Notes: generated by a model from the sequence alone, not told the origin. A stretch of DNA of 64,000 nt from Yamagishiella unicocca (GCA_003116995.1 BDSL01000020.1:496001-560000); one strand, 5' to 3'; shown: positions 21,413 to 33,742, counted from the stretch's first letter. Numbers and translations: made by a program.

Positions 21413-24400
21413 CGAGAGCCGCCGCAGTCGTGCAGAGATTTTAAGCGTCCAAGGCCTTGGAAGGATAGCAAGGACGAGGCGAGCGCTGCAGGTCTCCTGG
21501 GCGTGATCGGAACGGTTGAAGTATGTCCACTATAGGTTTCGTTGTGTCGCGATGGGATAGGACACCAGACGAGTGCTCCAAGGCGATCAGGCTGGCCAGC
21601 CCGCCAGCCCGCCGACGTACCATGCAGATTTAGGGCGCGAGGGCAATTCAACGTTCCGCGTGAGTTCAGATTACCTACCCGATAGAAGTGGTCCGTTATC
21701 GAATTGATCATGCTTGTATAGTGACAGTCAGCACATCGCGCTTCGTTCACCAGCAACGCTGACGTTGTTGGCGGTTGAAGGTTCCACAGCACAGACTAAA
21801 CGCGCAGCACACCGCACGCAGCTTTCGTCGACTGATGCAAAATACAATCTTTGCACAGTACTTCCTTTCAGGTAGACACACTAGTACGTGTAGCTACCCT
21901 TCCTGCATGGCAGGCAATCCTGGTTGGCCTAGCAGAATTACGACAACATAACAATAGGGTTACCCAAAGAACCAGTGCGCACAGGACCGCCGCTGCTGTG
22001 TGTCGCGGGGCTCTGCTGTGTGGGTCTACCACGCAGGCGGATGGCCCGACGCTGCCTGTGGCTGGTCGTGTTCAGTACCAGGGCTTTGAGGGAGCGGCTG
22101 TTGAAGGTGGACTTGGGGCCTGGTGACCCGTGGGTCCTAACCTGAAGAGTTAGTTTGTTATTGATGCTCTGTAACTCCCCCACTCCACCTCCTCCCGCAC
22201 CTTGAGCTGGCATGAGGTAGCGGTGGGTGGAAGGTGGAGGTTGGTGAAAATAAGCCACCCACTTCACGCGTTCATCGGGAGGTCACGCGCTATACCCGTG
22301 GGGGGGCATGACGCATGAGGGGGAGACCGCCGCAGCTGCAGCTGCAGCTGCCGCGGAGTGCGCCCAAACCCTGGGTGCAATCCATTGGATCCGGGCGCTG
22401 AGGACGTGTGTATCAAATTACCGGTTAGCCGCGAATGTGCATGTGCGGCAGTGCAGGGGGAGGGTCGGCCTGCAGTGTTCCCCCACATAAGGCCCGCGCC
22501 TGGAGGGGCCTGCTGCTGCCAACACCAGACGGACGCGACCCGGGGGTCCGAGGCTCCAGGGGGGGCGTCACTGGTACACAACAGCGGGGTGCGCGGAAGA
22601 GATATGTATTCATCTTGCATGTATGGGAGATGCGAACGGCGCCCGGCTGCAGCTGCGGGCGCAAGTGGGCGACTGATTGGTTGAGTGCACGCAAGTCAAC
22701 GCCGCCATACGCCGCGCGATCGGGCAGGGCAGCCGGTGTTCGGCGACGGTGCCCGGAGCCTGGAGCGACAGCGGTTGAGGGAACTTGCTGTAATATACGA
22801 CGACAGTACCGGTATCGCAATTATAATTGCGATACTGGCGGTAGGTGGTTCCCTAAAGGTTTACGATGTTCCTTTTTATTGACGGTATACTGGCATTTCT
22901 GTAACGAGGAGTGCATGGTTGGCTGCTGGATGGTTGCGGGCGGCGCGCAGGGACGGTGTGCGACGATGACGATGTTCGCATATATTTTTTGGTCGAAACG
23001 ATCATAAATCGAAGTGTTCAAGGGCTACGTTACAAACATCATTCCGCTAAACAAGCAAATATGTCCGGGGGGGTTGGCCTGCTCACCTCCCACGATCCGC
23101 ACAGCCTAATCCAAAACACTGCGACTACTCACAAGCTCAGCAGCAGCAATAGCAGCAGCCAAGGCCGCAAGTCCACCCGCCCGCCTGAGTCATCATCACT
23201 AGTCACGCGACGAAGCTAGCCGCCGCAACAACGCACCCGACCCTCCGGATGACACATCGAGGCCGCGCTAGGTCCCAGCGACCAGCGGGACCGCGCCGCT
23301 CTCCCCTCCGGTAGCCGGGCCCTGCTGCGCCCTCCCTCATCAACGCATACCGCGAGTGGGCGAGGGTGGCTGGCAGGGGAGGCGAGTCTAGTCACTAAGG
23401 CACTAGGAAGCCCTTCCACTAAGTCAAGTTAACAGGGCGAGACTGGCAGCCCTCCCCAGGCCCCTGGGAGAGGGGATCAATGTAGGTCCGGGCGAGCCAC
23501 CCGGGCGAGCCACTCGAAGGCCGGGGCTCTCATTCCCAGGCACCTGCCAGGCGGCGCTAGAGGCTATTGCGATATCGGCTTCGGGCAGGTGGGTCCGCCA
23601 ATCATCTGGCGGCCCCCCCAACTCCACAGCTACGGCACAACGGGTTTGCAAACAAATATACACACGCAGGGCGCGGGGCGTGCCAGCCTCGGCAATGGTG
23701 TCGTACGGAGCCGTACTGTACTGCAACTTGACAGTCCGCAGGACCTTAGTCGCGCTGTACTGAAATTCAAACAGAGAAGACGCCCCCGCCTCACATGCGG
23801 GGCGTGCTCGAGCGACTCGCACCTCCTCTCCTAAACCCGAACTAAAAACGTTCTGATGGTACCAATAACCGGCGGCAAGACCCTAAGCCCGCAACTCGCG
23901 CCGCGCTGTTACGGCTCCATCACCCGCCACACAACAAAGCAAAGCCGCCTGCCTTCTCGCGCCCCTTTCTTGCCACTGCAGTCCCCGCCCAGACACCCGT
24001 ATCAATGCCGGACACCGTCCACCGCATCTCTGCCACCACGCCACATCACCCCCCCCCACCACGACGTCACCTCCTCAAGATTCTTCACCCTCCTCGTCTC
24101 GACCCATCAAAACACCTTCTCGCTGCTGCTCTTCCTTCCCCGCCTCCCGCTAGGACAGCATTCCATTACAGGCATCCTAGACGCGCAAGTCGGGCAACCT
24201 CGTCCTTGGTTGTTGCTTCTAGCCACGCCTCCGCGCATGCTCGTGCAGCGCTCATCTGCGCCAGGCACTTAATCAATCAATCGGCAACAAGCCTATACCT
24301 GTCGCCTGGCAGAACCCTACAAAAGCGCAGTGGCAGTGGTCCAGGCGCCGCTACATGGGAGACAAGATGTCGAGCAATCAACGGTGCAACCGTGCACCAG

Positions 24401-24863
24401 AAGGGAAAAATGGGTCCTGGCCTTGGATATAACCTTATAAATGCAAGGCTCTGTTTATGGCTACCTCACCTTCAAAGTCAAGGGAGGGCCCTGATGGATA
24501 CCCGCGACGACCGGGACCGCCATCTATGCATCCTGGACTATCGTACCGTGCCGTACCGTGTCGTATCACACCCAAAACACATACACGCGCACGCGCGCGC
24601 GCCGCTGCACGGTGGGATCCCCCCATATTGGAGACCCCGCCGCCGCACGCGGTGGTACACCGCTGCTGCTGCTCTGCACGAGCCTCGCAAAATCGTACTC
24701 CTCCTCCTCGTCATGCCTAAGCTCGGGGTCTGCCTAGCCTAGCCGCTGGAGACGCCGCGCCGCCACCGCCAAGACAAACCCTCCTAGACCCAGTGTGGGC
24801 CCCCCCTTGCGGCTTCCTCCCTCCGAGGCATCTCTCACCCCGACTAGCCGCCGACCAGGTCCT
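21413..24863. other. Intergenic, no supported gene
   Basis: The kinesin start and the stop of the Pro-Arg protein flank this 3.4-kb spacer. Frames are short and overlap on both strands, with no recognisable domain. The lower half is markedly less GC-rich than the genes. It contains a perfect 22-nt palindrome (22813-22834), a GACCCGTGGGTC palindrome near 22126 and short repeats of GTACCGT near 24541. The kinesin promoter should lie just above 21412. Confidence 0.6.
22813..22834. repeat. Perfect 22-nt palindrome
   Basis: TATCGCAATTA followed by its exact reverse complement TAATTGCGATA, with no spacer. Partly complementary flanks (ACCGG / CTGGCGGT) extend it imperfectly. Confidence 0.95.
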
Positions 24864-27746
24864 TCACACCCGGCCCATCTGCCCGGGGCCCGACAGCGAG
24901 TCCAGCAGCGCCACCACATTGAGTGCGGCGTGCAGGCTCTTGGCCATCTGCAGCTCCTGTGCCGTCACACCCGCCAGAGCCGAGGCGGCGGTGTCGGAGG
25001 TCACCATCATGCCGCAGTCCCCCACGGCGTCACCGCCACTGCCACACACGCCGGCAGCACCGGCCGAGGCAGCGGCGCCCTGCACCCCACCCGCCAGCAG
25101 CGCAAGAGCCTGCTGGAGCACAGCCATGGAGGCGGCAGAGATGCCACCGCAGGCGGCGACCTCCGCCGCAGCACACTCGGTGGCCAAGGCGGCCGACGGG
25201 GCAGCGGCGGCGGCGTCGCAGTTCGGCAGCTCCAGGGAGGCGTCCTGGCAGTCCGACGACGCGCCGCCGGTGCTGCTGTTGGTGGTGGTGGCGGTGACGG
25301 CGATGCCGCTGGGCGGGGAGGCAGGCGGCGGGGAGGTGTGGGCCGCCATCAGCGGCGAGCAGGGGGCGGCGGGGGTGGCGTCCTTGGTGGGAGGCGTCGC
25401 GGGACCCGAGGCGGTGCTGCCGCTAGCCAGCGATATAGCGACGTCGGCGGGAGACATGGCGGCGGCGCCGCCACCCTGCTTAGCCAGCGCCGCCAGCGTC
25501 GTCAGGAGTGATGCAAGCGACGCCAGCGACACCTCAGGGCTCTCGCCGCCAGCGGCGCTAACCGACGAGCTGCCGTACACGTCGCTGCCGAAGGCGCCGC
25601 TGCCAAAGCCGCCGCTGCCGGCGCCGAAGGCGCCGGGTGCGCCCCCGCCGAACGGTGTCACCATCGCGGCGCTGAAGACGCCGGCGGCGTAGGGGTTGCA
25701 GTACGACGCGGCGGCGGCGGCGGCCGACGCCACCGCGGCGGCCGAGGACGCGGCGTTGCTGGCGGCGGTGTTGGCGGCGACGTAGGCAGGGGCCTCCGCG
25801 TTCATCTGCTTCAGTTGCTGCAGCTGCTGCTGCAGGAGCGTCGTCTCGTCTGGCGGCGTGGGGCAGAAGTCGCTGTCGCTGCTGCGCTGGTAGATCGCAA
25901 AGGGGCTGCGGACCTCGGGCAGGGAGGCCATGACGGCAGCTACATCAGGGCTAGGCGGCTGCGGCATGGGAGCGCGCGGAGGGGGCGGAGGTGGCGGCGG
26001 CGGCGGCGGCGACGACGGGCCCGACGACATCTGCGGCACCAGGCCGCTTCCGGAACTCAGGTGCCGCGGGGGTGGCGGCGGCGGCGGTGGCGCAGCGTAG
26101 CCGGCGCCGCCTCCTCGCGGGGTGTTGGAGGGGCGCAAGTACAGCGCACCACTGCCCATGGCGCCGCTGCCCATGCTGGTGAGGCGGCCGCTGTCGACTG
26201 GCGGTAGCAGCGCCGACGGCAGAGGCGGAGGCGGAGGGCCCTGGGGGGCGACCTGGCCAGAGAAGCTGCCGCGACCCAGCGGGGACGGGCTGCGGGTGCT
26301 GGTGACGCCGCCGTTGCCGTACATGCTCGGCGGCGTCTGGGGCGAAGACGACTGGCGGGGGGCGTTGGCGGGCATCGAGGCGATGCGCTGGGCTGCCAGG
26401 GACTGTAGCTTAGACGATAGCTCCAGGGCGGCGGCGAGGCTACCATCTGTACCGTCCTGCAGGGCCGCGGCCACAAGCATCTGGGCCTCCTGGAGGGTCG
26501 GGGCCTTGAAGCCTGGGTCCAATTCAACGGCGGCGGCGGCGTCCGCAACGACCTCGGCTGCAGCGCCAGCGGCGGGTCTCGGTGGAGGCGGCGGCGGCGG
26601 CAGCACGGCGGGCTGGTAGCCGCCGTTGGCGTACGATCCATTGTACGGCACGGCAGCTGAGCTGGACGAGCGGCTGCGGAGGCGCTCGGGGTCCGAGCGC
26701 GGTGGAGGCGGCGGCGGCGGCGGCGACATCATGCCAGACGGGGGCCTCGGGGTGCTGCTCTTGCTGGCCGGCGGCGGCGGCGGTGGCGGCGGCGGCCAGC
26801 AGTCGGCGGAGGCGGCGAGGGCGATGCCGGCGGTGCCGCCGCCGCGGGAGTTCTGGGTGATGATGACCGAGCCATCGCAGGCCGCGGTGGAGAGGGTTCC
26901 CAAGTCGAGCGGGGGGCAATACGGTGACTGCTGCTGCGGTGTCGACTGGCCGTCACGCGGGGGCGGCGGGGGCGGCGGCGGCGCCGCCGCCGCCGCGGCA
27001 ATATAGTTGCCGCTGCCCGCGCTGTTGCGGCGAACAAAGCTGCGGCTTTGCTGGCCGCCGGCCGCCTTGGTAGCCGAACCGTCGCGAGGCGGCGGCGGCG
27101 GCGGCTGTCCGGCGGCGTAGTAGTCCTCCGGGCTGATCCCATAGGCATAGTCTGAGTAGCCCGAGCGGCTGTGGGCCGGGGAGTTGTGCGGGGAGGTTCC
27201 GGAGCTGGAGCTGGACGAAACACGCGCGGGGCCAGACGGCGAGGCGGGCAGAGGACAGGCCGACGGGTTGGCCCCACGGGGTGGCGGCGGCGGCGGCGGC
27301 GGTGTCAGTGGGAGGCGAGGGCCGGGGGGGGTCGCAGGGCCGTGGTGGTGGTTTTGGTGGTGGGAGTAGGCGGAGCGGTCTGGGACGCTGCGGCTCGTGT
27401 GCAGCGGCGAGGAGGTCTGTTGGTGGTGGTAGTGGTGGTGGTGGTGGCCAGCGCTAGCGGCACGGGCCGCGTCGTCGGCCGGGTCATAGCTCCAGGGGTT
27501 GTTGGGCGGAATGACGGCGGAGGCGGAGGGCTGCAGCAGCTGGGTGGGGAGCGCAGTGGGCTTGTAGGCCGGAGGCTTTGAGGGCTTAGGGGGCTGCGCA
27601 AACTCGATGGCGAAGGTCAAGTCGGCGGGCAGGAGGCTCTCAAGGTTGAGGTCCACACCGTCGGGCTGCTGCTGGATGTCCGCGAAGGCGGAGGGAGGGT
27701 GGCGCAGGGGGGCCGACGCCACGCCCGGACGGACAACCTCGGCCAT
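24864..27746 (-). CDS. Intronless polyproline-arginine low-complexity protein
   Basis: I do not recognise a family. The frame is open from 27974 to the stop at 24864; the chosen start is the ATG at 27746 (MAEVVRPGVASAP), giving 960 aa, because the upstream part reads like 5' UTR. A conserved-looking start with LDLNLESLLPAD-type hydrophobics and NNPWSYDP (about residues 30-100) is followed by a His tract. Then come nine runs of 5-11 prolines, of which seven end directly in Arg (PPPPPPPPR). These alternate with Ser/Gly linkers and one more ordered segment near LQEAQMLVAAALQD. The C-terminal third is Ala/Ser-rich with a short helix-like end. Polyproline tracts of this spacing bind profilin, SH3 or WW domains, as in formin FH1 regions, but no FH2 domain follows. 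Unspliced coding of this length is unusual beside its multi-exon neighbours. Confidence 0.65.
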   Translation of the reverse strand: MAEVVRPGVASAPLRHPPSAFADIQQQPDGVDLNLESLLPADLTFAIEFAQPPKPSKPPAYKPTALPTQLLQPSASAVIPPNNPWSYDPADDAARAASAGHHHHHYHHQQTSSPLHTSRSVPDRSAYSHHQNHHHGPATPPGPRLPLTPPPPPPPPRGANPSACPLPASPSGPARVSSSSSSGTSPHNSPAHSRSGYSDYAYGISPEDYYAAGQPPPPPPRDGSATKAAGGQQSRSFVRRNSAGSGNYIAAAAAAPPPPPPPPRDGQSTPQQQSPYCPPLDLGTLSTAACDGSVIITQNSRGGGTAGIALAASADCWPPPPPPPPPASKSSTPRPPSGMMSPPPPPPPPRSDPERLRSRSSSSAAVPYNGSYANGGYQPAVLPPPPPPPRPAAGAAAEVVADAAAAVELDPGFKAPTLQEAQMLVAAALQDGTDGSLAAALELSSKLQSLAAQRIASMPANAPRQSSSPQTPPSMYGNGGVTSTRSPSPLGRGSFSGQVAPQGPPPPPLPSALLPPVDSGRLTSMGSGAMGSGALYLRPSNTPRGGGAGYAAPPPPPPPPRHLSSGSGLVPQMSSGPSSPPPPPPPPPPPRAPMPQPPSPDVAAVMASLPEVRSPFAIYQRSSDSDFCPTPPDETTLLQQQLQQLKQMNAEAPAYVAANTAASNAASSAAAVASAAAAAASYCNPYAAGVFSAAMVTPFGGGAPGAFGAGSGGFGSGAFGSDVYGSSSVSAAGGESPEVSLASLASLLTTLAALAKQGGGAAAMSPADVAISLASGSTASGPATPPTKDATPAAPCSPLMAAHTSPPPASPPSGIAVTATTTNSSTGGASSDCQDASLELPNCDAAAAAPSAALATECAAAEVAACGGISAASMAVLQQALALLAGGVQGAAASAGAAGVCGSGGDAVGDCGMMVTSDTAASALAGVTAQELQMAKSLHAALNVVALLDSLSGPGQMGRV

Positions 27747-30412
27747 GTTGGTGTGGCCAAGCGATGGCGGGGCAACCTGGGTTTGGACGGGAGCGCGGAG
27801 CAGGAGGAATGGCGCGAGAAGATGAGACGCGGGAGTTTGTACAGGATGTGGTCCTTCCAAGCGTTTGGACGCGTAAAGGTAACATATGCCTGACGCACTA
27901 CAGAAAGCTGCAGTCTGGGCGCGCGCTCTCGCAGAATCTACCGGGAAGAAGACCCGCCCAACACTCAACCTCACATGCGGTGGCGCTCATAAAAGGCGCG
28001 AGAGAGATACAGTGATGCAATGCTTGGTACTGAGGAGCAGCAACTGGTGTACAGGCAGACAGTGAGAGCAACATGCGCGGCGCAACCGCAGCGGGTCCTG
28101 GCGCGCCTTTGCTGAGTACAAGTTCTTCTCCATTCTTAAGTGCATACAATGACCATTTGGTGCAGTTGCTCGCAGCTCTCAACGCCTCCACGCTTCGCCG
28201 AAAAAACGCGACATATTCCGCCAAACTATTTTGACCCACCTAGGCCAAACCCACAGGCTGAAGCTCAAAGCTTTGCAAGGTTGAAATGGTCTCGCTGTTG
28301 ATGAGGGGAGTGGTGACGGTTGCCCACAGAGAATGTCCAATGGTCTGCACTACGTCCTAGTTCCTTTCCAGTGTAGTACTAGGCCGCTGGTGGTAAAGCC
28401 TAAGTCCTATAACTGGAGAAAGCTGTATGACTGCAAGTTGAAAACAAGGGTGATGGTGCCTTTGAGTGAGGCGTGGGGGTGCGCCGGTTCAGGGCAGGTT
28501 CCGGACAACTATGCAAATCTAGTGGGCGTGCGGTCTAGGCTCTTCTAAGCTAGATGAGACCCCATGCAGCACGCTATTCTTGCAAGTTAGGCGTTGGGAG
28601 GCGGCCAAAATCATCATGGGTCCGTCATCACCACTGCTCGTGGCGGGCGACCCGTTGCACCAGTACGGCAAGACTACTGTCCCAAGGTCTCATTCAGCTC
28701 ACGAAATTGGTAAGGGTAGGAACCGTTTTTATCTGCAGAAAGGTATCCATGATGCAAGGTGTCAAGGGAAATTTGGCTTTGTTGCCCCCGGCCATGCACC
28801 TTCTCGCTGCGTGCAAGGGACGGCTACGGGCTGACATCCTCAAGCTCGTTGGCTCAAAATTAGAACCTAGATTCAAACATGCTGATGGGAACTTTCGTCG
28901 CGATAGAGAAGCCTGGGGTTTTGCCCTGGGCATGTAGGTTAACAACGGAAGAGTTTTACATAGGCCAAAAGTACAGACGCGTTCATATTCATGCTCGTTT
29001 ATAGTTTTTATAACGCCGTTATTCATTCGTCAAAAGACCGATCATTGGTATAGGCCTCAGTTAGTAACGCCTAACATGTGTAGGCACGACACCGGTATCT
29101 GTTTACAGGAACGCACACGCGGCCAGCCTTTTTGCATCCTGGTGGTTCAAGCCTCAGCCGTGGAACCCAGCCATCAGGCTCAACGCAATGGACTGAGCGT
29201 AACTGCTGGTGGCGTAGGCTGGCGTTAATTAACCGTTACCAGGGCTAGGCACAAATGTGTCTGCTCCTTGCATGCGGACGAATGTCTCTGGAGCTCAATG
29301 CACACCGTGCCTGCCCAACCACTGAGGATAACTGTTCCACGCGGTGCGATCCCAGGACTCGCCTTTTCGATCTTTGAAACTCGCCCAGTTGCCTGCCACG
29401 GGCAGCATACTACAGGCACTAGGGCGCATGCTGCACGCAACGCAAGAAACGCGCCCACACAGCGCACAACTAGTGCTCCTAACCGCACTGACTAGGATGA
29501 GCTGGGTGAGCAAAACGCGCGATCGTGTGCAAAGGACGAAAGCGAAAGAGACTGCTGACAGACGGTTCAGGGTGAGTTACAGCTGCCTTTCCTTCCAAGG
29601 CCCACGTCGGTGGGAGAGGCCCCGCAGGGGTCACTGCGCCAAGGGGAGCAAACACAGCGAACAACCAAACACAGTGGATGTGATACATGATAGCAGCATA
29701 CTGCTGCTGTATTAGGATGCCCACACCAAGGGGGAAAGAGGGCTCGCCATAAGAGGCAGCACCAAATAAATGTGTCGCCAGCAGGCTGGTCCGACGAACA
29801 GCGGCTGATGAGGACCCGTGCGTCCTTAGTGTTGCGTGCCCCTCTGTGACGACAGAGGGGCACTTGTCGCTTTTGACTACGGCCGACAAAGCGCCGGCTC
29901 GAATTGAATGCTGCTGGTCACCACCAACAACAACGCCTATCTATTGACACCGTGGACAAGTCAATCCTATGGACATTTGATAACTGTACCGGCGTATCTC
30001 ACAAAGCTATGCTCACGCGCAACACACCTGCACGGCACCAACCTATGAACCCTATAAGAATCAATTTCCGGACATCCCATTTCGTCCTGGTAGTAGCTAA
30101 GCAGTGTGTTCATGGATACGAGTGCACGGCACTACGTGGGCAAGCACAGCAGCCTCCGCCTCAGCAATCCTCTTGCGGGCGGCGCCACTTATCGGTGCCA
30201 TGCACACCTAAGTAGCGCGTGCGCTCACGGGGGCCGTCCGGTGCCATGGATCCGCTAGCGCGTTGCGGCTATGCACTACTGTGCTGAATCAATCAATCTT
30301 ACTACACCGAATCAATCAATCGTTATCACGGTGGAAATGCCCACTCCCCGACCCACGCGGCGCGCGTGTGTGGTGCTCACAACCACCCAGGCTTCCAACG
30401 CGCGGCGCATTT

Positions 30413-30440
30413 GGTTAGTTAGTTAGTTAGTTAGTTGGTT
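30413..30440 (+). repeat. (GTTA)n microsatellite
   Basis: TTAGTTAGTTAGTTAGTTAG, about 110 bp beyond the kinase stop. Confidence 0.9.
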
Positions 30441-30526
30441 GCCGCCTCCTATTCGGAGGGACCCGCTCCAACCCACGCACTCGACCCAACCGCCGACAGG
30501 AGGGCAGGGCCCCGGCCAAAGCCAGA

Positions 30527-30531
30527 TTACA
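30527..30531 (-). terminator. Possible TGTAA poly(A) motif of the kinase gene
   Basis: TGTAA on the - strand only 23 nt after the kinase stop codon. The spacing is short, so this may be chance. Confidence 0.3.
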
Positions 30532-30553
30532 TGCGCACCGCCGTAATGCCTCT

Positions 30554-33500
30554 TCACGGCGCCGCGAACTGCCGCACCCAAGCCGCGACGTCGATCACCC
30601 CGACGGCTCCGCCCTGCGCCGGCTCGCACTGCGCCGCGCCGCCCAGCGCCTTGCGGCTGCTGCCGATGCTCACGTACACCAGCCCGTCGCCCTCGTGGTG
30701 GTGGCCGCCGCCGCTGAGCCTCGCCATGGCCCCGGCCGCGGCGTCCCCAGGCGCGAACGCCAGAACCACTGGGCCGCCGTGCAGCATCGCCGCCTTCGCC
30801 GCCAGCTGGTCCGCGGAGGAATCGCGAGGCGTCGGGACCTGCTGCTGAAGCATTTGCTGCTGAAGCAGTTGTTGCTGCTGCTGCTGTTGCGAGTACTCGA
30901 GGAGGGCGGCAGAGACGTCGGCCCGCAGAGGTGGCGCCGCGTCGACTGTGGATCGACGGCTGGCGCACAGGCTGGCGTAACAGGTAGCGACGGAGGCGCA
31001 AGAAGCCGAGCCGACGGCCCCGGCAGGCGTGGGTGCGGACGCGGCGCCACCGGCGGAGGCGCGGTGGAGGAGGATGTCGGCGGACAGGCTGCCAGCGCCG
31101 GCGAAAGGCGACACGGAAGACGGCGGGCTGGCAGCCATAGGCGCAGCCACTGCTGGCGGCGCCGCGTGCTGCTGCATCTGCATGCTGGTGGAGCTGCTGC
31201 TGCACGTCACGACGGCGGCGGCAGCAGCGGCGGCGGCGGCGGGGGAAGTCCTGACCATGACGTACACCTCGTCGGCGCAGCTGCGTACATCGTCCATCTG
31301 CACATCGCAACTGGTCGCCGCCTGAGAAGCCAGCGGCTCCACAACACCCGCACTGAGGGCCGCCTGGGCTGCATCCGCCGCGCTCGCGCCGCTGTCACCC
31401 CGCTGCTGCTGCTGCTGCACCACAGCCAGCTGCATGGCCTGCTGCAGCTTCTGGATCATGCCTTGGATCTGGTCGAGTGGCAGCTTGCTGAGGTCCAGGA
31501 GCTGCTGCTGCTGCAGCACGCGCAGCTGCTGGTCCACGGACAGCGCGGCCGCGGCAGTCTGGGTAGGAGACAGCGGCCCCGAGGTCTGGGCCTGGAAGTG
31601 GTGGGTCTGGGCCGGGTCAGAGGAGGTGCTGGGGGAGGCAGCCGCAGGGGGGGAACGGACGCCCTCACGGCTGCTACCCGGGTTGGAGGAGGCCTGGGTT
31701 GGGTGGCTCAGGTTTGTTGCGCTGCCGTACTGGGTGGTGGAGGCGGAGCTGACGGCCATGGGCTCGGTGGCCGCGTTGGCGGAGCCCGGAGACCTGGTTT
31801 CGGAGTGCGGCGCGTTTTGGAGGCAGATGGCAGCGGAGGAAGGAGCGGCGTCGACGCTGTAGGATGACGTCGGGAAGGCCGCCTGGTGCGGGGCCTGCTG
31901 GTGGTGGAGGCGGTGGGGCTGTGGCGCCGAGTGGCCGTGGCTGTAGACGGGGTAGGGAAGCGCGGCGGTCATGGCGTTATAGCTGGACACCGGGCTGGGC
32001 AGGCCATGCTGCAGGGACATGAGGCTGCGTTGCAGCTGCGCCCGCCCCTGCGCCACACAGGCCTCTGGGTTGACCATCCACGGGTGCTCCAGCAGCTGGC
32101 GAATCGTGGGCCGGTCGCCGGGCTGCGGCGCCAGCATCCGCAGGATGAAGTCGCGCGCCAGGGGGGAGATGGATTGGGGAAAGAGGGGCGGCACGGAGGA
32201 GCAGATGCGCGACTCGGCCTGGTAGCGGCAGTCCGAGGCGTACGGCGGCAGCCCGGTCAGCAGCTCGAAGGTAACGATGCCGACGGCCCACACGTCGGTC
32301 GCGAAGCCGTACCGGGCGGGGGTGCTGGGGCCCGGCGCCATGGCCATGCTCTGCTTGATGGGGCAGCGCAAGACCTCTGTTTGTTGGTGGTAAGTGGGGA
32401 AGAAAGGAAGGGGCAGGGCGGGGCAGGGGGGTTAGCTCGAGCGGAGCTGGCGGATGTCTTGGTCATGCGGACGGCAATTGCGGCCAAGTGCATACAGCGA
32501 CCCGACTCCCCCTAGGTGCTGCCAGTTTTCAGCAGATTGATCAGGTTTCAGCAGATTGATCAGGTTCCAGCAGGGGGCCCACCTGGCGCCATGTAGTCCA
32601 GGGTGCCCACGCGGCTCACGGGCCGCTCCTCCACCATGTTGATCGCCAGCCCAAAGTCGGCCAGCTTGATGGTGCCGTCGGCGGCGAACAGCACGTTCTC
32701 GGGCTGCACGGGAGGAGAACGCGCAGGGACCGCCACAGAGGTGAGGATGTTTGCTCAAGCGGCTGGCTGCTGGTGGCAGAGCTGTGGTGTGGTGTGGTAG
32801 AGGGGGTGGGAAGGGAAGCAGCAAGCAGCCAGAAGCAGCGCACCTTGACGTCCCGGTGCACGATGCCCCAGCGGTGCAGGTACATGAGGGAGCCCAGCAG
32901 TGGCCGCAAAACGGCCTTGACCACCGTGGCCTCGTCGACGCGGCCACCATGGCTTTGCATCAGCGCTAGCAGGTCCCCGTTGGGAGCGTACTCCTGGACC
33001 AGCACGAGCGTGTCACCCTCCTGGATGACAAATAGCGCAGCGGTCAGGACGGATTCCGTTAGCAAATTATCGGCAATTGCTATCCATGATGGGTATGCGG
33101 AAGGCTTTTGCGGCCCCGAAAATGTCGTTGAAGTGGGTGCTTTTGGCGCACGCGACCACTTGCGGGCGACTGTTTCAAAGCTTACAGCTGAAAATGACTA
33201 CAACGTTAGAGGAACATATTCGGCCTCACCTCGAAGGCACCGAATAGGTGCACAACGTTTGGGTGCTGAAGGCCACTTTGAATTGCAACCTCTCGGTACA
33301 TTTCGTGCTGCGCCACGTCAGGTGCCTTATCCACGTCGTGATAGACCTTGAGCACAACCTCCATACCGGAGTACTTGCACGTCGCCTGATTCAGGACATT
33401 CAATCGCGGGAAGGAGCCAGGGTCAGGCTTGGCTGATTGCATGTCGCCGCCAACTACCAAGGGGCCTCTTCAAGGAACCCATAAATACTGATACGTGGAA

Positions 33501-33742
33501 CGATTAAAATAAGTTGCACGAAAGCCAATAAGTCAGCAGGTGTCCTGGTCCCGGTCGCAAGCCCCTCCTTCGGCACGCCCAGCGCCCGTAGCATGCGGCC
33601 GCTGTTGGCTCACCGTGTACACTTGCGCTGCGTAACCATTGTAAAGTGTTTGGCGTATGTGATAGTCATCTAAGCTCCACTCTTGCCGGTCCATAGCGCA
33701 AGGGAGGTTTGGCGACACCGCAAGGAGACGCTGCTCGGCCAT
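30554..33742 (-). CDS. Aurora/CALK-like Ser/Thr protein kinase with Gln/Ala-rich tail
   Basis: Exons: 33614-33742, 33230-33385, 32844-33020, 32583-32703, 30554-32376; 801 aa, all phases matching. The ATG at 33742 (MAEQRLLAV) is the first in frame. Kinase hallmarks: Lys56 in VVLKVY, HRD at 150-152 (IVHRDVKPEN), DFG with Asp170, the activation segment PVSRVGTLDYMAPE, and VWAVGIVTFELLTGLPPY. The glycine loop is degenerate (LYNGYAAQV, one Gly), as I recall for the algal Aurora-like/CALK group, whose Chlamydomonas member acts in flagellar length and disassembly control. Assignment to that group rests on overall likeness and the WSLDDYHI lead-in, so orthology is not shown. About 500 residues after the domain are Ser/Pro/Ala/Gln-rich, with Gln runs predicted to be helical or disordered. 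A TATA-like motif lies about 40 bp above the start. Confidence 0.8.

Larger units (their letters stand above)
27747..30553. other. Intergenic, no supported gene
   Basis: This spacer holds the 5' region of the Pro-Arg gene and the 3' side of the kinase. Frames at 28333-28548 and 28554-28937 (+) lack domains and I do not call them genes. It is less GC-rich than the genes. It has the direct repeat GAATCAATCAATC twice near 30285-30325 and a (GTTA)n run at 30413-30440. Confidence 0.6.

Noticed and set aside
24793..25692. 299-codon + strand frame
   Set aside because: It is the antisense shadow of the Pro-Arg protein; its composition simply mirrors that gene's codons.
30695..31867. 390-codon + strand frame
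   Set aside because: Antisense shadow of the kinase tail; no start context and no domain.
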